Positions 24,846 through 33,464 of a stretch of DNA of 64,000 bases are shown here, piece after piece. This DNA comes from an uncultured Dehalococcoidia bacterium (GTDB lineage Bacteria > Chloroflexota > Dehalococcoidia > Bin125). Location: positions 310,001-374,000 of the forward strand of contig CATQGW010000005.1 of assembly GCA_958295515.1 (NCBI GenBank), written 5' to 3'. The position numbers were made by a program, and so were the translations under genes. The first letter of the stretch is position 1. Each line of letters begins with the position of its first letter. A model generated the notes under the pieces. It did no database searches. It was not told the DNA's origin and saw only the letters and a program-made list of their open reading frames with translations.

Positions 24846-26462
24846 ATGCTGCGCGCCCTCCTCACCATCCTCGCCCTGCTGCTCGGCGCAGCCGCAGCAG
24901 CATCCCTCCTGCCCAGCGTCCAAGCCGCCGCCGGCGTCCCCATCCCCGCCCAGGCCGGCTCAGAGTGGGAAATCGTCGCCGGCTACAACACCGGCACCCA
25001 CTCCGAAGCCGACCGACAAGACCCCTACGCCATCGACATCGTCCGCCTCGACGCCCCCACCGCCGACAGCCCCGTCCTCGCCCCCACCGCCGGAACCATC
25101 GGCTACCTCTCCAACGACTGCCTCACCATCCGCGACCACGCCGGCATGGGCCACCTGCTCTGCCACATCAACCCCCGCCAGGGCCTGACCCGCGGCGCCC
25201 AAGTGCAAATCGGCGAACAAATCGGCACAGTCTGGCCCGCCGGCTACGGCAACAACGGCGGCCTCGCCCACATCCACTACGCCGTCCACCACTCCCAGGG
25301 CGCCGGCCAACTCGGACGCACCGTCCCCTTCACCGGCCCCTACACCATCGAAGGCATCGAACTCCACCCCGGCAACCAAGCCAACCTCCACGCCGGCGCC
25401 CAATTCACCTCCACCAACCGCCCCAACTGGCAACCCCCAACCACCCACGAAACCTCCACCACCAGCGACGGAAGCCCCGACAACGACGACAGCAGCAGCG
25501 CAGACGACAGCGCTAGCGGCAGCGGAGACACCAGCGCTAGCGGCGGCGGAGACACCAGCGCTGGCGGCGGCGGCGACAGCCGCGCTGGCGGCAGCGGAGA
25601 CACCAGCGCTGGCAGCGGCGGAGACACCAGCGCTGGCGGCAGCGGCGACAGCCGCGCTGGCGGCAGCGGCGCAGACGGCAGCGCCGACAGCAGCGGCAGC
25701 GGAGACACCAGCGCTGGCGGCGGCGGCGACAGCGGCGCTAGCGGCAGCGGCGGCAGCGGCGCTGGCGGCAGCGGCGACAGCCGCGCTGGCGGCAGCGGCG
25801 ACAGCGGCGCTGCCGACAGCGGCGCAGACGGCGGCGCTGGCGACGGCAACGCAGACGGCGGCGCAGACGACGGCAGCGCAAGCGACGCGCAAACATCCAC
25901 CGCCGCCGACCACGAGCACGGCCACGACCACGAGCACGAAGCCACCACCGCCACCGCCCGACGCTCCGCCACCCAAGCCGTCATCGGCGGCTGGCGAATG
26001 CTCGCCATCGACCGCCAAATCACCCTCGGCGGCCTCTGGAGCAAACGCGGCGCAACCCTCACCAGCCTCTTCTACTGGAACCGCAACAACCAAACCTGGC
26101 AGCGCTACGCACCCCACATCCCCGGCGGCGCAGCCGCCGCAAACCTCACCCTCCAACCCGGCGACGCCGTCCTCGGCGCAGTCCAGGACGGCGCAGCCTG
26201 GCTCCCCAGAATCACCCCCGCCCCCACCCCCCCAACCCTCCAACTCCAAGCCGGCTGGAACCTAGTCTCCTGGCACGGCCCCACCACCCCCCTAGCCGAA
26301 GCCCTAGCCAACCTCAAGCCCTCCCTAACCGCCGCCCACCTCTGGAACAACGAAACCCAGCAATACCACCCCTGGACCCCAACCACCCCCACCCAAATCC
26401 CCCCCGCCACCTCCCTATGGCTCCACCTAACCACCCCCCACCCCTGGCCCCAACACCCCTAA
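24846..26462 (+). CDS. Secreted M23-like protein with Gly-Ser repeats
   Basis: After a signal peptide (residues 1-29) comes an M23/LytM-like domain: His52, YAIDIVRLDAP with Asp64, PVLAPTAGTIGYL and AHIHYAV with His142 and His144. These are the likely zinc ligands of a peptidoglycan or peptide hydrolase. Residues about 210-345 are a low-complexity run of SGDTSAGGGGDS-type units, followed by a His-rich DHEHGHDHEHE patch. The C terminus carries two copies of the module shared with other secreted proteins here (GWRMLAIDRQI and AGWNLVSWHG). No Shine-Dalgarno is visible. The wide His52-Asp64 gap makes activity uncertain. Confidence 0.75.
   Translation: MLRALLTILALLLGAAAAASLLPSVQAAAGVPIPAQAGSEWEIVAGYNTGTHSEADRQDPYAIDIVRLDAPTADSPVLAPTAGTIGYLSNDCLTIRDHAGMGHLLCHINPRQGLTRGAQVQIGEQIGTVWPAGYGNNGGLAHIHYAVHHSQGAGQLGRTVPFTGPYTIEGIELHPGNQANLHAGAQFTSTNRPNWQPPTTHETSTTSDGSPDNDDSSSADDSASGSGDTSASGGGDTSAGGGGDSRAGGSGDTSAGSGGDTSAGGSGDSRAGGSGADGSADSSGSGDTSAGGGGDSGASGSGGSGAGGSGDSRAGGSGDSGAADSGADGGAGDGNADGGADDGSASDAQTSTAADHEHGHDHEHEATTATARRSATQAVIGGWRMLAIDRQITLGGLWSKRGATLTSLFYWNRNNQTWQRYAPHIPGGAAAANLTLQPGDAVLGAVQDGAAWLPRITPAPTPPTLQLQAGWNLVSWHGPTTPLAEALANLKPSLTAAHLWNNETQQYHPWTPTTPTQIPPATSLWLHLTTPHPWPQHP
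25483..25880 (+). repeat. Tandem Gly-Ser-Asp coding repeats
   Basis: Imperfect units of GGCGGCAGCGGCGACAGCCG or similar, 18-45 bases long, encode SGDTSAGG, SGDSRAGG and SGADGSAD. The array is in frame with the M23-like gene and probably makes a flexible wall-spanning linker whose length could vary. Confidence 0.85.
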
Positions 26463-26465
26463 CCC

Positions 26466-26860
26466 ACCCCACCCCAAAGATCCGTCATACCCGCGCTCCG
26501 CCGCGGGTATCTCGCCGTGACCACCACCGAGCCCACGTGCAGCCTCCCAACCCTCTTCCCCGTCACACCCCACACCCCAAAGACCCGTCATACCCGCGCC
26601 CCAAAGATCCCGTCATACCCGCGCCCCGCCGCGGGTATCTCGCCGCCGCCACCTCCAAGCCCCCGCGCCGCCTCCCACCCTCCCAAAATTCCGTCATTCC
26701 CGCCCCCTCTCCCGTCATTCCCGCGAAAGCGGGAATCTCCCCCGCGCAACCTCCCAGTCCCCGCCCCACCCCGCCATACCCGCGCCCCGCCTACCCCTAT
26801 CCTCGCCGCCGCCGGCGTTCAACGCCCGCCCGCACCAAAAATCTCCACCAACAGGAGAAA
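26466..26860. repeat. Intergenic cluster of type A and type B repeats
   Basis: Type A copies or half copies lie at about 26485-26520, 26586-26608 and 26609-26650. A type B half copy and full hairpin lie at 26692-26745, followed by further fragments. The remaining DNA is C-rich with no coding signal. TATCCT near 26806 could be the -10 of the RCC1-repeat gene, with about 55 bases of leader. Confidence 0.75.
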
Positions 26861-26865
26861 CGCTA

Positions 26866-28908
26866 ATGCCCATCTCAGCCATCTTGAGCGCCAGGACTCT
26901 CGTTGGCAGCATTGCGGTAGCCGCAATATTGCTGTTGGCTGGCGTCCTGCTCGGCGGTTGGGAACAGGCGCAAGCGCAGGGCGGACCCCGAGCAGTCGCA
27001 GTCAGTGTCGGCGGCTCACACGCCTGCACGCTGCTCGACTCGGGCGCGGTCGAGTGCTGGGGAGGAAATGAGCACGGCCAGTCAGATGCGCCGAGCGGTC
27101 CCTTCAGCGCGGTCAGCGCGGGCAGGAACTACACCTGTGGGCTGCTGGAGACGGGTGAAGTCGTGTGCTGGGGAGACAACGATGAGGGCGCGGCGGATGA
27201 TGTGCCGAGCGGCCGCTTCAGCGCCGTCAGCGCGGGCGATTACCACAGCTGCGGGCTGCGAGAGACAGGGGCAGTCGAGTGCTGGGGAAGGAACTGGGAC
27301 GGCCAAACTGATGCGCCGAGCGGCCGCTTCAGTGCCGTCAGCGCGGGCAGCTCGCACAGCTGCGGGCTGCTGGAGACGGGCGTGGTCGAGTGCTGGGGAT
27401 GGAACGAGTACGGCGAAACGGATGCGCCGAGTGGTCGCTTCAGCGCCGTCAGCGCGGGCCGCTCGTACAGCTGCGGGCTGCTGGAGGCGGGCGCGGTCGA
27501 GTGTTGGGGAAACAACGCGTATGGCGAAACGGAAGCACCGAGAGATCGCTTCAGCGCGGTCAGCGCGGGCTGGTCACACAGCTGCGGACTGCTGGACACG
27601 GGCGCGGTCGAGTGCTGGGGAAACAACAGGTCCGGCAAAGCGGATGCGCCGAGCGGTCGCTTCAGCGCCGTCAGCGCAGGCGGGGCGCATAGCTGTGGAC
27701 TGCTGGACACGGGCGTGGTCGAGTGTTGGGGAGACAACAAGCACGGCGCGGCCAACGGTTGGAAGCAGGCGCAAGCGCAGGGCGGCGGGCGCCCGGTCGC
27801 AATCAGCGCGGGCGGCTCGCACTCCTGCGCGCTGCTGGACACCGGCGCGGTCGAGTGTTGGGGAAGCAACGTGCATGGCCAAGCGGAAGCGCCGAGAGAT
27901 CGCTTCAGCGCAGTCAGCGCGGGCTGGTACCTCAGCTGTGGGCTGCGGGACACGGGCGTGGTCGAGTGCTGGGGAGACAGCGAGGATGCGCCGAGCGGCC
28001 GTTTCAGCGCCGTCAGCGCGGGCGGGTCCAGCTGCGGACTGCGGGAGACGGGCGCTGTTGAGTGCTGGGGAAACAACGGGTACGGCCAAACGGATGCGCC
28101 GAGCGGCAGCTTCAGCGCGGTCAGCGCAGGTGGGCAGCACAGCTGTGGGCTGCGAGGGGTGGGCGCTGTTGAGTGCTGGGGATGGAACGGGTACGGCCAA
28201 ACGGATGCGCCGAGTGGTCGCTTCAGCGCGGTCAGTGCGGGCGCGGTGCATAGCTGCGGGCTGTGGGAGACGGGCGAAGTCGAGTGCTGGGGAAACAACT
28301 GGCACGGCCAAACGGATGCACCGAGCGGTCGCTTCAGCGCAGTCAGTGCGGGCGCGTGGTTCAGCTGTGGGCTGCGGGAGACGGGTGTGGTCGAGTGCTG
28401 GGGAGACAACAAGCACGGCCGAGCGGATGCGCCGAGTGGTCGTTTCAGCGCGGTCAGCGCGGGCGGGCCGCACAGCTGCGGGCTGCGGGAGACAGGCGCG
28501 GTCGAGTGCTGGGGGTTCAACGGCGCTGCCGACGTGCCCGCCTGGCTGCGCGAGCCGAGCGCCGAGGCCGCGGTTGACCGCACTAGCGGCCAGATTGTGG
28601 CGCGCCGACTGGCCGATGGGAGCACTGAGTTTGCCTGGCAGCCCGCTGGGAGCGAGGAGCGCATCTTGCCGGCGCAGCGCTACTTCCCCACGAGCGCGAC
28701 GGTGGATCGCTGGCTGCGCTCCAGCCCGATCGAGGTCGGTGGGGTAGAAGTTGGACGGATCAACGCGCGGCTGCGAGCGAATGGGCAAATCGAGTTCGCC
28801 TTCACGCCAACCAGCGGCGAACGCATCCTCCCCCCGTCGCGCTACTTCCCGGCAAATGCCAGCGTGGACCGCTGGCTGCGCAGCACGGAGATCGATCTGT
28901 CTGAGTAA
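26866..28908 (+). CDS. Secreted RCC1-like beta-propeller protein
   Basis: A signal peptide (cleavage after AQAQ, residue 38) precedes fourteen repeats of about 37 residues with the consensus SAGxxHSCGLxETGAVECWGxNxxGQTDAPSGRFSAV (14 copies between residues 47 and 556). These are RCC1/BLIP-II-type propeller blades with paired Cys. Repeat 7 carries GWKQAQAQGGG, a copy of the signal-peptide end, so two genes or gene halves have been joined. Two 55-residue C-terminal modules (ERILPAQRYFPTSATVDRW and ERILPPSRYFPANASVDRW) follow. AGGAGA lies 7 bases before the ATG. Probably two stacked propellers used for extracellular binding. Confidence 0.85.
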   Translation: MPISAILSARTLVGSIAVAAILLLAGVLLGGWEQAQAQGGPRAVAVSVGGSHACTLLDSGAVECWGGNEHGQSDAPSGPFSAVSAGRNYTCGLLETGEVVCWGDNDEGAADDVPSGRFSAVSAGDYHSCGLRETGAVECWGRNWDGQTDAPSGRFSAVSAGSSHSCGLLETGVVECWGWNEYGETDAPSGRFSAVSAGRSYSCGLLEAGAVECWGNNAYGETEAPRDRFSAVSAGWSHSCGLLDTGAVECWGNNRSGKADAPSGRFSAVSAGGAHSCGLLDTGVVECWGDNKHGAANGWKQAQAQGGGRPVAISAGGSHSCALLDTGAVECWGSNVHGQAEAPRDRFSAVSAGWYLSCGLRDTGVVECWGDSEDAPSGRFSAVSAGGSSCGLRETGAVECWGNNGYGQTDAPSGSFSAVSAGGQHSCGLRGVGAVECWGWNGYGQTDAPSGRFSAVSAGAVHSCGLWETGEVECWGNNWHGQTDAPSGRFSAVSAGAWFSCGLRETGVVECWGDNKHGRADAPSGRFSAVSAGGPHSCGLRETGAVECWGFNGAADVPAWLREPSAEAAVDRTSGQIVARRLADGSTEFAWQPAGSEERILPAQRYFPTSATVDRWLRSSPIEVGGVEVGRINARLRANGQIEFAFTPTSGERILPPSRYFPANASVDRWLRSTEIDLSE

Positions 28909-28973
28909 GGCCTGCTCCCGCGCGCCCTCCTCTGTCACGCCCTAGTTCGCGCTCCGCCATACCGACGCCCCCC

Positions 28974-29065
28974 TTACCCGTCATTCCCGTGCGAGTTTTC
29001 CGTCACACCCATGCGAGTTTTTCCGTCATACCCGTGCTTGCCACGGGTATCTCGCCGTGACCACC
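28974..29065. repeat. Type A repeat with upstream half copies
   Basis: GTCATTCCCGTGCGAGTTTT and GTCACACCCATGCGAGTTTT are two half-like copies followed by a full type A hairpin (ACCCGTG-CTTG-CCACGGGT) and the CTCGCCGTGACCACCTCC tail. The tail is the same as in the 43.6-44.1 kb array. It sits between convergent genes and could end transcription. Confidence 0.8.
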
Positions 29066-29162
29066 TCCGAGCCTACGTGCAGCCGCCCAACCCTCTCCCC
29101 CCAACCCCACGCAAACGACCCCGCCAAAGCGGGGCCGCCTGCCCAATCCCAACCCCCCAGCC

Positions 29163-30824
29163 TCAGCGCTGAAGCCACCGGAACTGCTGCTGACGACGCT
29201 GCGCCTTCGTGCTGATCTCCACATTGATCAGCGTCGAACCCTCCTGCTGGAACGAATCATCCAGCGCCGCCTCCAGCTCCTCCGGACTCGCGCAGTAGTA
29301 CCCCTTCCCCCCGAACGCCTCCATGATCATCTCATAGTGCGCCCGCGGCACCAACGCATTCGGCGGCATCTCCCCGGGCCCACCCTCCGGCAGCTCATCC
29401 GGACCCCCGCCGATCCCATTATTGTTGAAGATGATCCACGTGATCGGCAGCTTGTGCCGAACCGCCGTCTCCACCTCCGTCGGCCCGAAGCCGAACGCCG
29501 CATCACCCTCCAGCGCAATCACCCGCTTACCCGGATTCACCACCTGCGCCGCCAGCGCAAAGCCCGGACCCACACCCATCGTCCCCCACGTCCCCGCATC
29601 CAAACGCGAGCGCGGCTCGTAGGACTGAATCACCTGGCGAGCAATCGCCATCGTATTCTCGCCCTCCGTCACAAACACCGCATCCCGCGGCATCCGCTCC
29701 TGAATCTCCTTCAGCGGCCGGTAATAATTCATCGGCGCCTCGTCCGAAGACATCCACTCCGACTGCTCCGCCGCCTTCCGCTCAATCTCCGCATTGATCG
29801 AAGCCACCCACTCCGAAGTGTCCTCGAACTTCCACGGATGCTCATCCAGATACTCGTTCACCTGCCCCATCACCGCCTTCCCGTCACCCACCAGCGGCAC
29901 CTCCGTCGGCACATTCGCGCCAATCTCCGAAGGCTCAATGTCCAGCTGAATCACCCGCAAATCCTCGCGGAACCGCGGCGGACGCCCAAAGTGCAGAATC
30001 CAGTTGAAGCGCGCCCCCAGCAGCACCACCAGATCCGCATTCTTCAGCACATGCGTACGCGCCGCCGCCGCATTGTTCGGCGCATCCGCCGGCACCACAC
30101 CCGCACCCATCGGCGTCGCCAGCCACGGAATCCCCGTCTTGTCCACAAACTCCCGCACCTCCTGCTCCGCGCGCGACCACGCCATCCCCTTCCCCACAAT
30201 CACCAGCGGATTCGAAGCCGTCTTCAGCGCCTCAATCGCCGCCTCCACCGACTCCCCAGACACCGTCGGACGCGCCGGCTCCTCCACCTCCGGCGCCCAC
30301 TGCACCTCCGACTCGTCCACCACCGCATCGATGATGTCGCCCGGCAAATCCAGATACACCGGCCCCGGCCGACCATTGATCGCCGCCCGCGTCGCCTGCG
30401 CAATCAACCGCGGAATCAGCCGCACATCACGCGCCTGATCCGACCACTTCACGAACGGACGCGCCGCCTCCACCTGCGGCGCATCCTGGAAATCCCCCAT
30501 CTGCGAGAGCGTCACATTCGCCGCCCCCCCGATCAGAATCATCGGCCAGCAGTTCGCCTCCGCATTCCCCAGCGCCGAAATCGCATTCGTCATCCCCGGC
30601 CCCGACACCACCAGCGCCGCCGAAAGGTGCGTCCGCATATACGACGCCGCCTGCGCCGCATAGCCCGCCGCCTGCTCATGCCGAACCCCCACGAACGGCA
30701 TCCCCTCCTGCATCCAGGCAATCGAGATCGGCACCACCGGCACCCCCACGAGCCCGAACATCTCCTGCACACCCTGCGTCTTCAACGACTTGGCGACAAT
30801 CTGCGCCCCCGAAAGCTCAGCCAT
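29163..30824 (-). CDS. Thiamine-diphosphate enzyme, 2-hydroxyacyl-CoA lyase/oxalyl-CoA decarboxylase-like
   Basis: The 553-residue protein has the three-domain thiamine-diphosphate fold of acetolactate-synthase relatives. The activating Glu50 is in VRHEQAAGY and the cofactor motif GDAAFGFGPTEVET continues to FNNNGIGGG. The wording of that motif is closer to 2-hydroxyacyl-CoA lyase and oxalyl-CoA decarboxylase than to acetolactate synthase, and no regulatory subunit gene is adjacent. ATG 30824 has GGAG 10 bases upstream and reads directly into the family N terminus; an upstream extension does not. Likely a cytoplasmic carbon-carbon lyase on 2-hydroxyacyl-CoA or a 2-oxoacid. Confidence 0.8.
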   Translation of the reverse strand: MAELSGAQIVAKSLKTQGVQEMFGLVGVPVVPISIAWMQEGMPFVGVRHEQAAGYAAQAASYMRTHLSAALVVSGPGMTNAISALGNAEANCWPMILIGGAANVTLSQMGDFQDAPQVEAARPFVKWSDQARDVRLIPRLIAQATRAAINGRPGPVYLDLPGDIIDAVVDESEVQWAPEVEEPARPTVSGESVEAAIEALKTASNPLVIVGKGMAWSRAEQEVREFVDKTGIPWLATPMGAGVVPADAPNNAAAARTHVLKNADLVVLLGARFNWILHFGRPPRFREDLRVIQLDIEPSEIGANVPTEVPLVGDGKAVMGQVNEYLDEHPWKFEDTSEWVASINAEIERKAAEQSEWMSSDEAPMNYYRPLKEIQERMPRDAVFVTEGENTMAIARQVIQSYEPRSRLDAGTWGTMGVGPGFALAAQVVNPGKRVIALEGDAAFGFGPTEVETAVRHKLPITWIIFNNNGIGGGPDELPEGGPGEMPPNALVPRAHYEMIMEAFGGKGYYCASPEELEAALDDSFQQEGSTLINVEISTKAQRRQQQFRWLQR

Positions 30825-31081
30825 GATTTCCAGCTCCTCATCAGCGCACCCCCAGGCGCGCCCATTCGCTTCGCCCAAACAACACGCAAGCCCCAAAGCC
30901 CGCGCCCCCGCAGGCTACCCCATCCCCCCCAAACCCGCCTCCACAAGCACAAGAGCGCGGACATCGCGCAACCCGAGACGGAACGCATCAACCTGCGAGC
31001 AGCGCGGGACGCCTCCTGTCCGCCGTCCGCTCGCATCGAACGCGCCGCCCGCTTCAAGATCAACCCAACCATGCCAAATCA

Positions 31082-31225
31082 GGCGATCACCCCCTGAAGC
31101 GATCTGGAGCGATCAGCGGCTCCGCCGCATACCTCTCCGAGACGATGATCGCCGCCCCCCATGTCTACGGCAGCCGCCTACACAAGCTCGAACCCCGCGA
31201 ACTCGCCGCCGCCGCCCTCAATGAC
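31082..31225 (+). pseudogene. Remnant of a DNA methyltransferase C terminus
   Basis: One frame reads GDHPLKRSGAISGSAAYL, then SETMIAAPHVYGSRLHKLEP and RELAAAAL. This resembles the last residues of N6-adenine DNA methyltransferases, where a YGSxLxKLEPxEL motif follows the target-recognition domain. There is no start codon upstream in frame and the reading runs into the antisense of the next gene. The rest of 30825-31081 shows nothing recognisable. Probably the tail of a deleted restriction-modification gene. Confidence 0.35.
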
Positions 31226-31227
31226 GC

Positions 31228-32646
31228 TCACTCCCCTCGACCACCCAGCTCGGCCACTCCAAGCGCCTCCCGCACCGCGCGCCGCGTTTGCTCATCGCCG
31301 CTTGGCTCAATCGGAAACAAGTGATCCAGCTTGACGCCGTAGACGCCGGCAAACGCCCGCGCCGCTTCCGGATCAAAGCCCTCCGCGTACCTCGTCCAAA
31401 GCGCAATCATCAGCGCCCCGAAGACCGGACCATGCCGCGATTCGAGATAGTAAGCGTTGGCCGCCGCCAGCGAGAGCCGCAACATGGCATGCGCCGCCTC
31501 GTGGATCACGACATACGGACGCACCCCGCTGGGAGTCAGCAGAATAACGTGGCGACCGCTGTCATACGCGCCCGTGAACTGCTGGTCCTCTGGCGCAATC
31601 ATCACCCGTGGCGCGCCGTCCGACGCGCCGTAGAAATCCGCGTAGATCGCATCGACAATCTCCTGCGCGCGCTCAAACGTGATCGAACGCGTCCAGCCCG
31701 ACCCAAGCAGGTTGGATGTCACATCATACTCCCAATCGTAGACCTCGTACTGCTGCTCATCCAACACATCTTCGGGAACAGGACCATCATCCAGTTCGAG
31801 AATCCGATCGAGCGACGCCCATCCGCACGCTTCACCCTCGTATCGATGCTGCCAGACGGATCGAAATCCGCGCTCCAGCTGCACGCCGCAATCCGTCGGG
31901 AGGATCCGTCCGCCGACAGCCGCGTTCATCCGGTAGTCGCCGCCCATCCGCAGCTCAATTGCGCCTCCCTCGCGCAAAACCGGCAGAATCACCGGCGCCG
32001 CCGCTTGAGGCACGAATCCTTCGCCGTCCGCGGCGGCGGCGCGGACCCGCTCAGCAAGCCCGCACACGCGCGACATCGGCGTCGAACGTCGCCCGCCCGG
32101 CCCCTCGCCCACCTCGATCCGCAGATCCACGCAGTCGCCCGACCAACGCGCGGCGATCCGCGCCGTCAACCCGACCAACTCGGCAGGCGGCGTCAGATCG
32201 AGCGGAGCAGACCACCGATCGCACGCCGCACCCGTAACCGTGCTGACCGACAGCGCCTCGGCCTCCTCTCGCGGCGCAACGAACAGGATGCCGCAATCGT
32301 CCGCGTACCCGACAACTGGAGGCTCGGTCGCGAACACCCCATCTTCGACCCAAATCAACACCGCCTGCTGCACCTCGACCGTCACAACCGAGCTGCGCCA
32401 CCAGCCGTCTTCACCTTCGCGCTGCTCCACGATCGCATCCGTTGGTTGCGCCGTCGCGCCCCACTGCCCTTCGCTGTCCCGACCCTCCAGCGCAACCACA
32501 ACCTCAGCCCGATTGTCGACACGAACCGTCACACGCACCTCGCCGCTCAGCGCCTGAAGCAGCATCGGCTCACCCCCACCCCCGCCGCAACCCACAAATG
32601 CAACAACCACCGCAACCAGAACACCAACGCCGAATCCCCCCCTCAC
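31228..32646 (-). CDS. Putative lipoprotein with a zincin-like HExxH motif
   Basis: GTG 32646 gives a 472-residue product beginning MRGGFGVGVLVAVVVAFVGC, a lipoprotein signal with Cys20 as the lipidated residue, then a Gly run. GGAGG lies upstream and the GTGA overlap with the preceding gene fixes the start. The N-terminal half is beta-rich; the C-terminal half has VIHEAAHAML (HEAAH, gluzincin-type zinc site) and, further on, RHGPVFGALMIALWTRYAEGF. This could be a cell-surface metallopeptidase. No family name can be given, and a third zinc ligand is not certain. Confidence 0.65.
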   Translation of the reverse strand: MRGGFGVGVLVAVVVAFVGCGGGGGEPMLLQALSGEVRVTVRVDNRAEVVVALEGRDSEGQWGATAQPTDAIVEQREGEDGWWRSSVVTVEVQQAVLIWVEDGVFATEPPVVGYADDCGILFVAPREEAEALSVSTVTGAACDRWSAPLDLTPPAELVGLTARIAARWSGDCVDLRIEVGEGPGGRRSTPMSRVCGLAERVRAAAADGEGFVPQAAAPVILPVLREGGAIELRMGGDYRMNAAVGGRILPTDCGVQLERGFRSVWQHRYEGEACGWASLDRILELDDGPVPEDVLDEQQYEVYDWEYDVTSNLLGSGWTRSITFERAQEIVDAIYADFYGASDGAPRVMIAPEDQQFTGAYDSGRHVILLTPSGVRPYVVIHEAAHAMLRLSLAAANAYYLESRHGPVFGALMIALWTRYAEGFDPEAARAFAGVYGVKLDHLFPIEPSGDEQTRRAVREALGVAELGGRGE

Positions 32647-33464
32647 ACCAACCTCCACCCCGACCGACGCCACATCCCCCGCGCCTCCGCATGAACCATC
32701 GCACGCCCCGCAATCAACCCCCGCACCACCGGCTCCTCCTGATTAAACCGCAGCGCCCCGCCATCCACATCCGTCACCACCGCACCCGCCGACGCCAACA
32801 ACGCCGCCCCGCCCGCCAAATCCCACTCATGCCGACGCCCCACCGTAAAAATCAAACACCCCGTACCACTCGCCAGCAACGCCATCCGATACGCAATCGA
32901 ACCCACCGGCAGCAACCGCGTACCTTCCGGCACCGGCGGCAAATCCCCAAACCGCCACTCACCCCGACCCGCCAGCATGTACCCATCCCCCAGCGCCAAC
33001 GCCGCATCCAGCTCAAACCGACCGCCCTCGCCGCCCACCGACCCCGCGTACAGCTCATCCCGCGCCGGATTAAACACCACCCCCAGCGCCGCCGCACCAT
33101 CAACCGCCAACCCAATCGATACCGAATACTCCGGCACACCCTGCAGAAACTCCCGCGTACCGTCCAGCGGATCCACAATCCAGACCCGCTCGTGCCCCAG
33201 CCGCGCCCCGTCGTCCGGCTGCTCCTCGCTCAGCCAGCCGTCCCTGGGAAACGCCCCCAGCAACACCCGCCGCAGCAGCGCGTCCACCTCCAGATCCGCC
33301 TCCGAAACCAGCTCCGCGCCCCAACGATCACCCGCCTTCCAGCCGTAGCGCGCCCCGTTCTCCGCGTAGCGCAGCAACAGCGCCCCCGCCTCCCGCGCCG
33401 CCGCTTCCGCCGCCGCCAGCTCCTCGGCCAGCTCGCACCCCGAGCCGCCGCCGCCAGCGCTCAA
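32643..33464 (-). CDS. Inositol monophosphatase-family phosphatase (CysQ-like)
   Basis: The 273-residue protein has SEADLEVD and WLSEEQ for the first metal site, WIVDPLDGTREFLQG for the second and HEWDLAGGAALL for the third: the Li-sensitive phosphatase set. Members dephosphorylate inositol phosphates, 3'-phosphoadenosine phosphate or sugar bisphosphates; the text around DGTREF is closest to CysQ-type nucleotidases. Initiation appears to be TTG in a TTGA overlap with the dehydrogenase gene, as no ATG or GTG lies nearby in frame. The lipoprotein gene follows by a GTGA overlap. Confidence 0.85.
   Translation of the reverse strand: MSAGGGGSGCELAEELAAAEAAAREAGALLLRYAENGARYGWKAGDRWGAELVSEADLEVDALLRRVLLGAFPRDGWLSEEQPDDGARLGHERVWIVDPLDGTREFLQGVPEYSVSIGLAVDGAAALGVVFNPARDELYAGSVGGEGGRFELDAALALGDGYMLAGRGEWRFGDLPPVPEGTRLLPVGSIAYRMALLASGTGCLIFTVGRRHEWDLAGGAALLASAGAVVTDVDGGALRFNQEEPVVRGLIAGRAMVHAEARGMWRRSGWRLV

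Noticed and set aside
29163-30824. Acetolactate synthase (ilvB) assignment
   Set aside because: The cofactor motif is closer to 2-hydroxyacyl-CoA lyase and oxalyl-CoA decarboxylase, and no ilvN or ilvC lies nearby.
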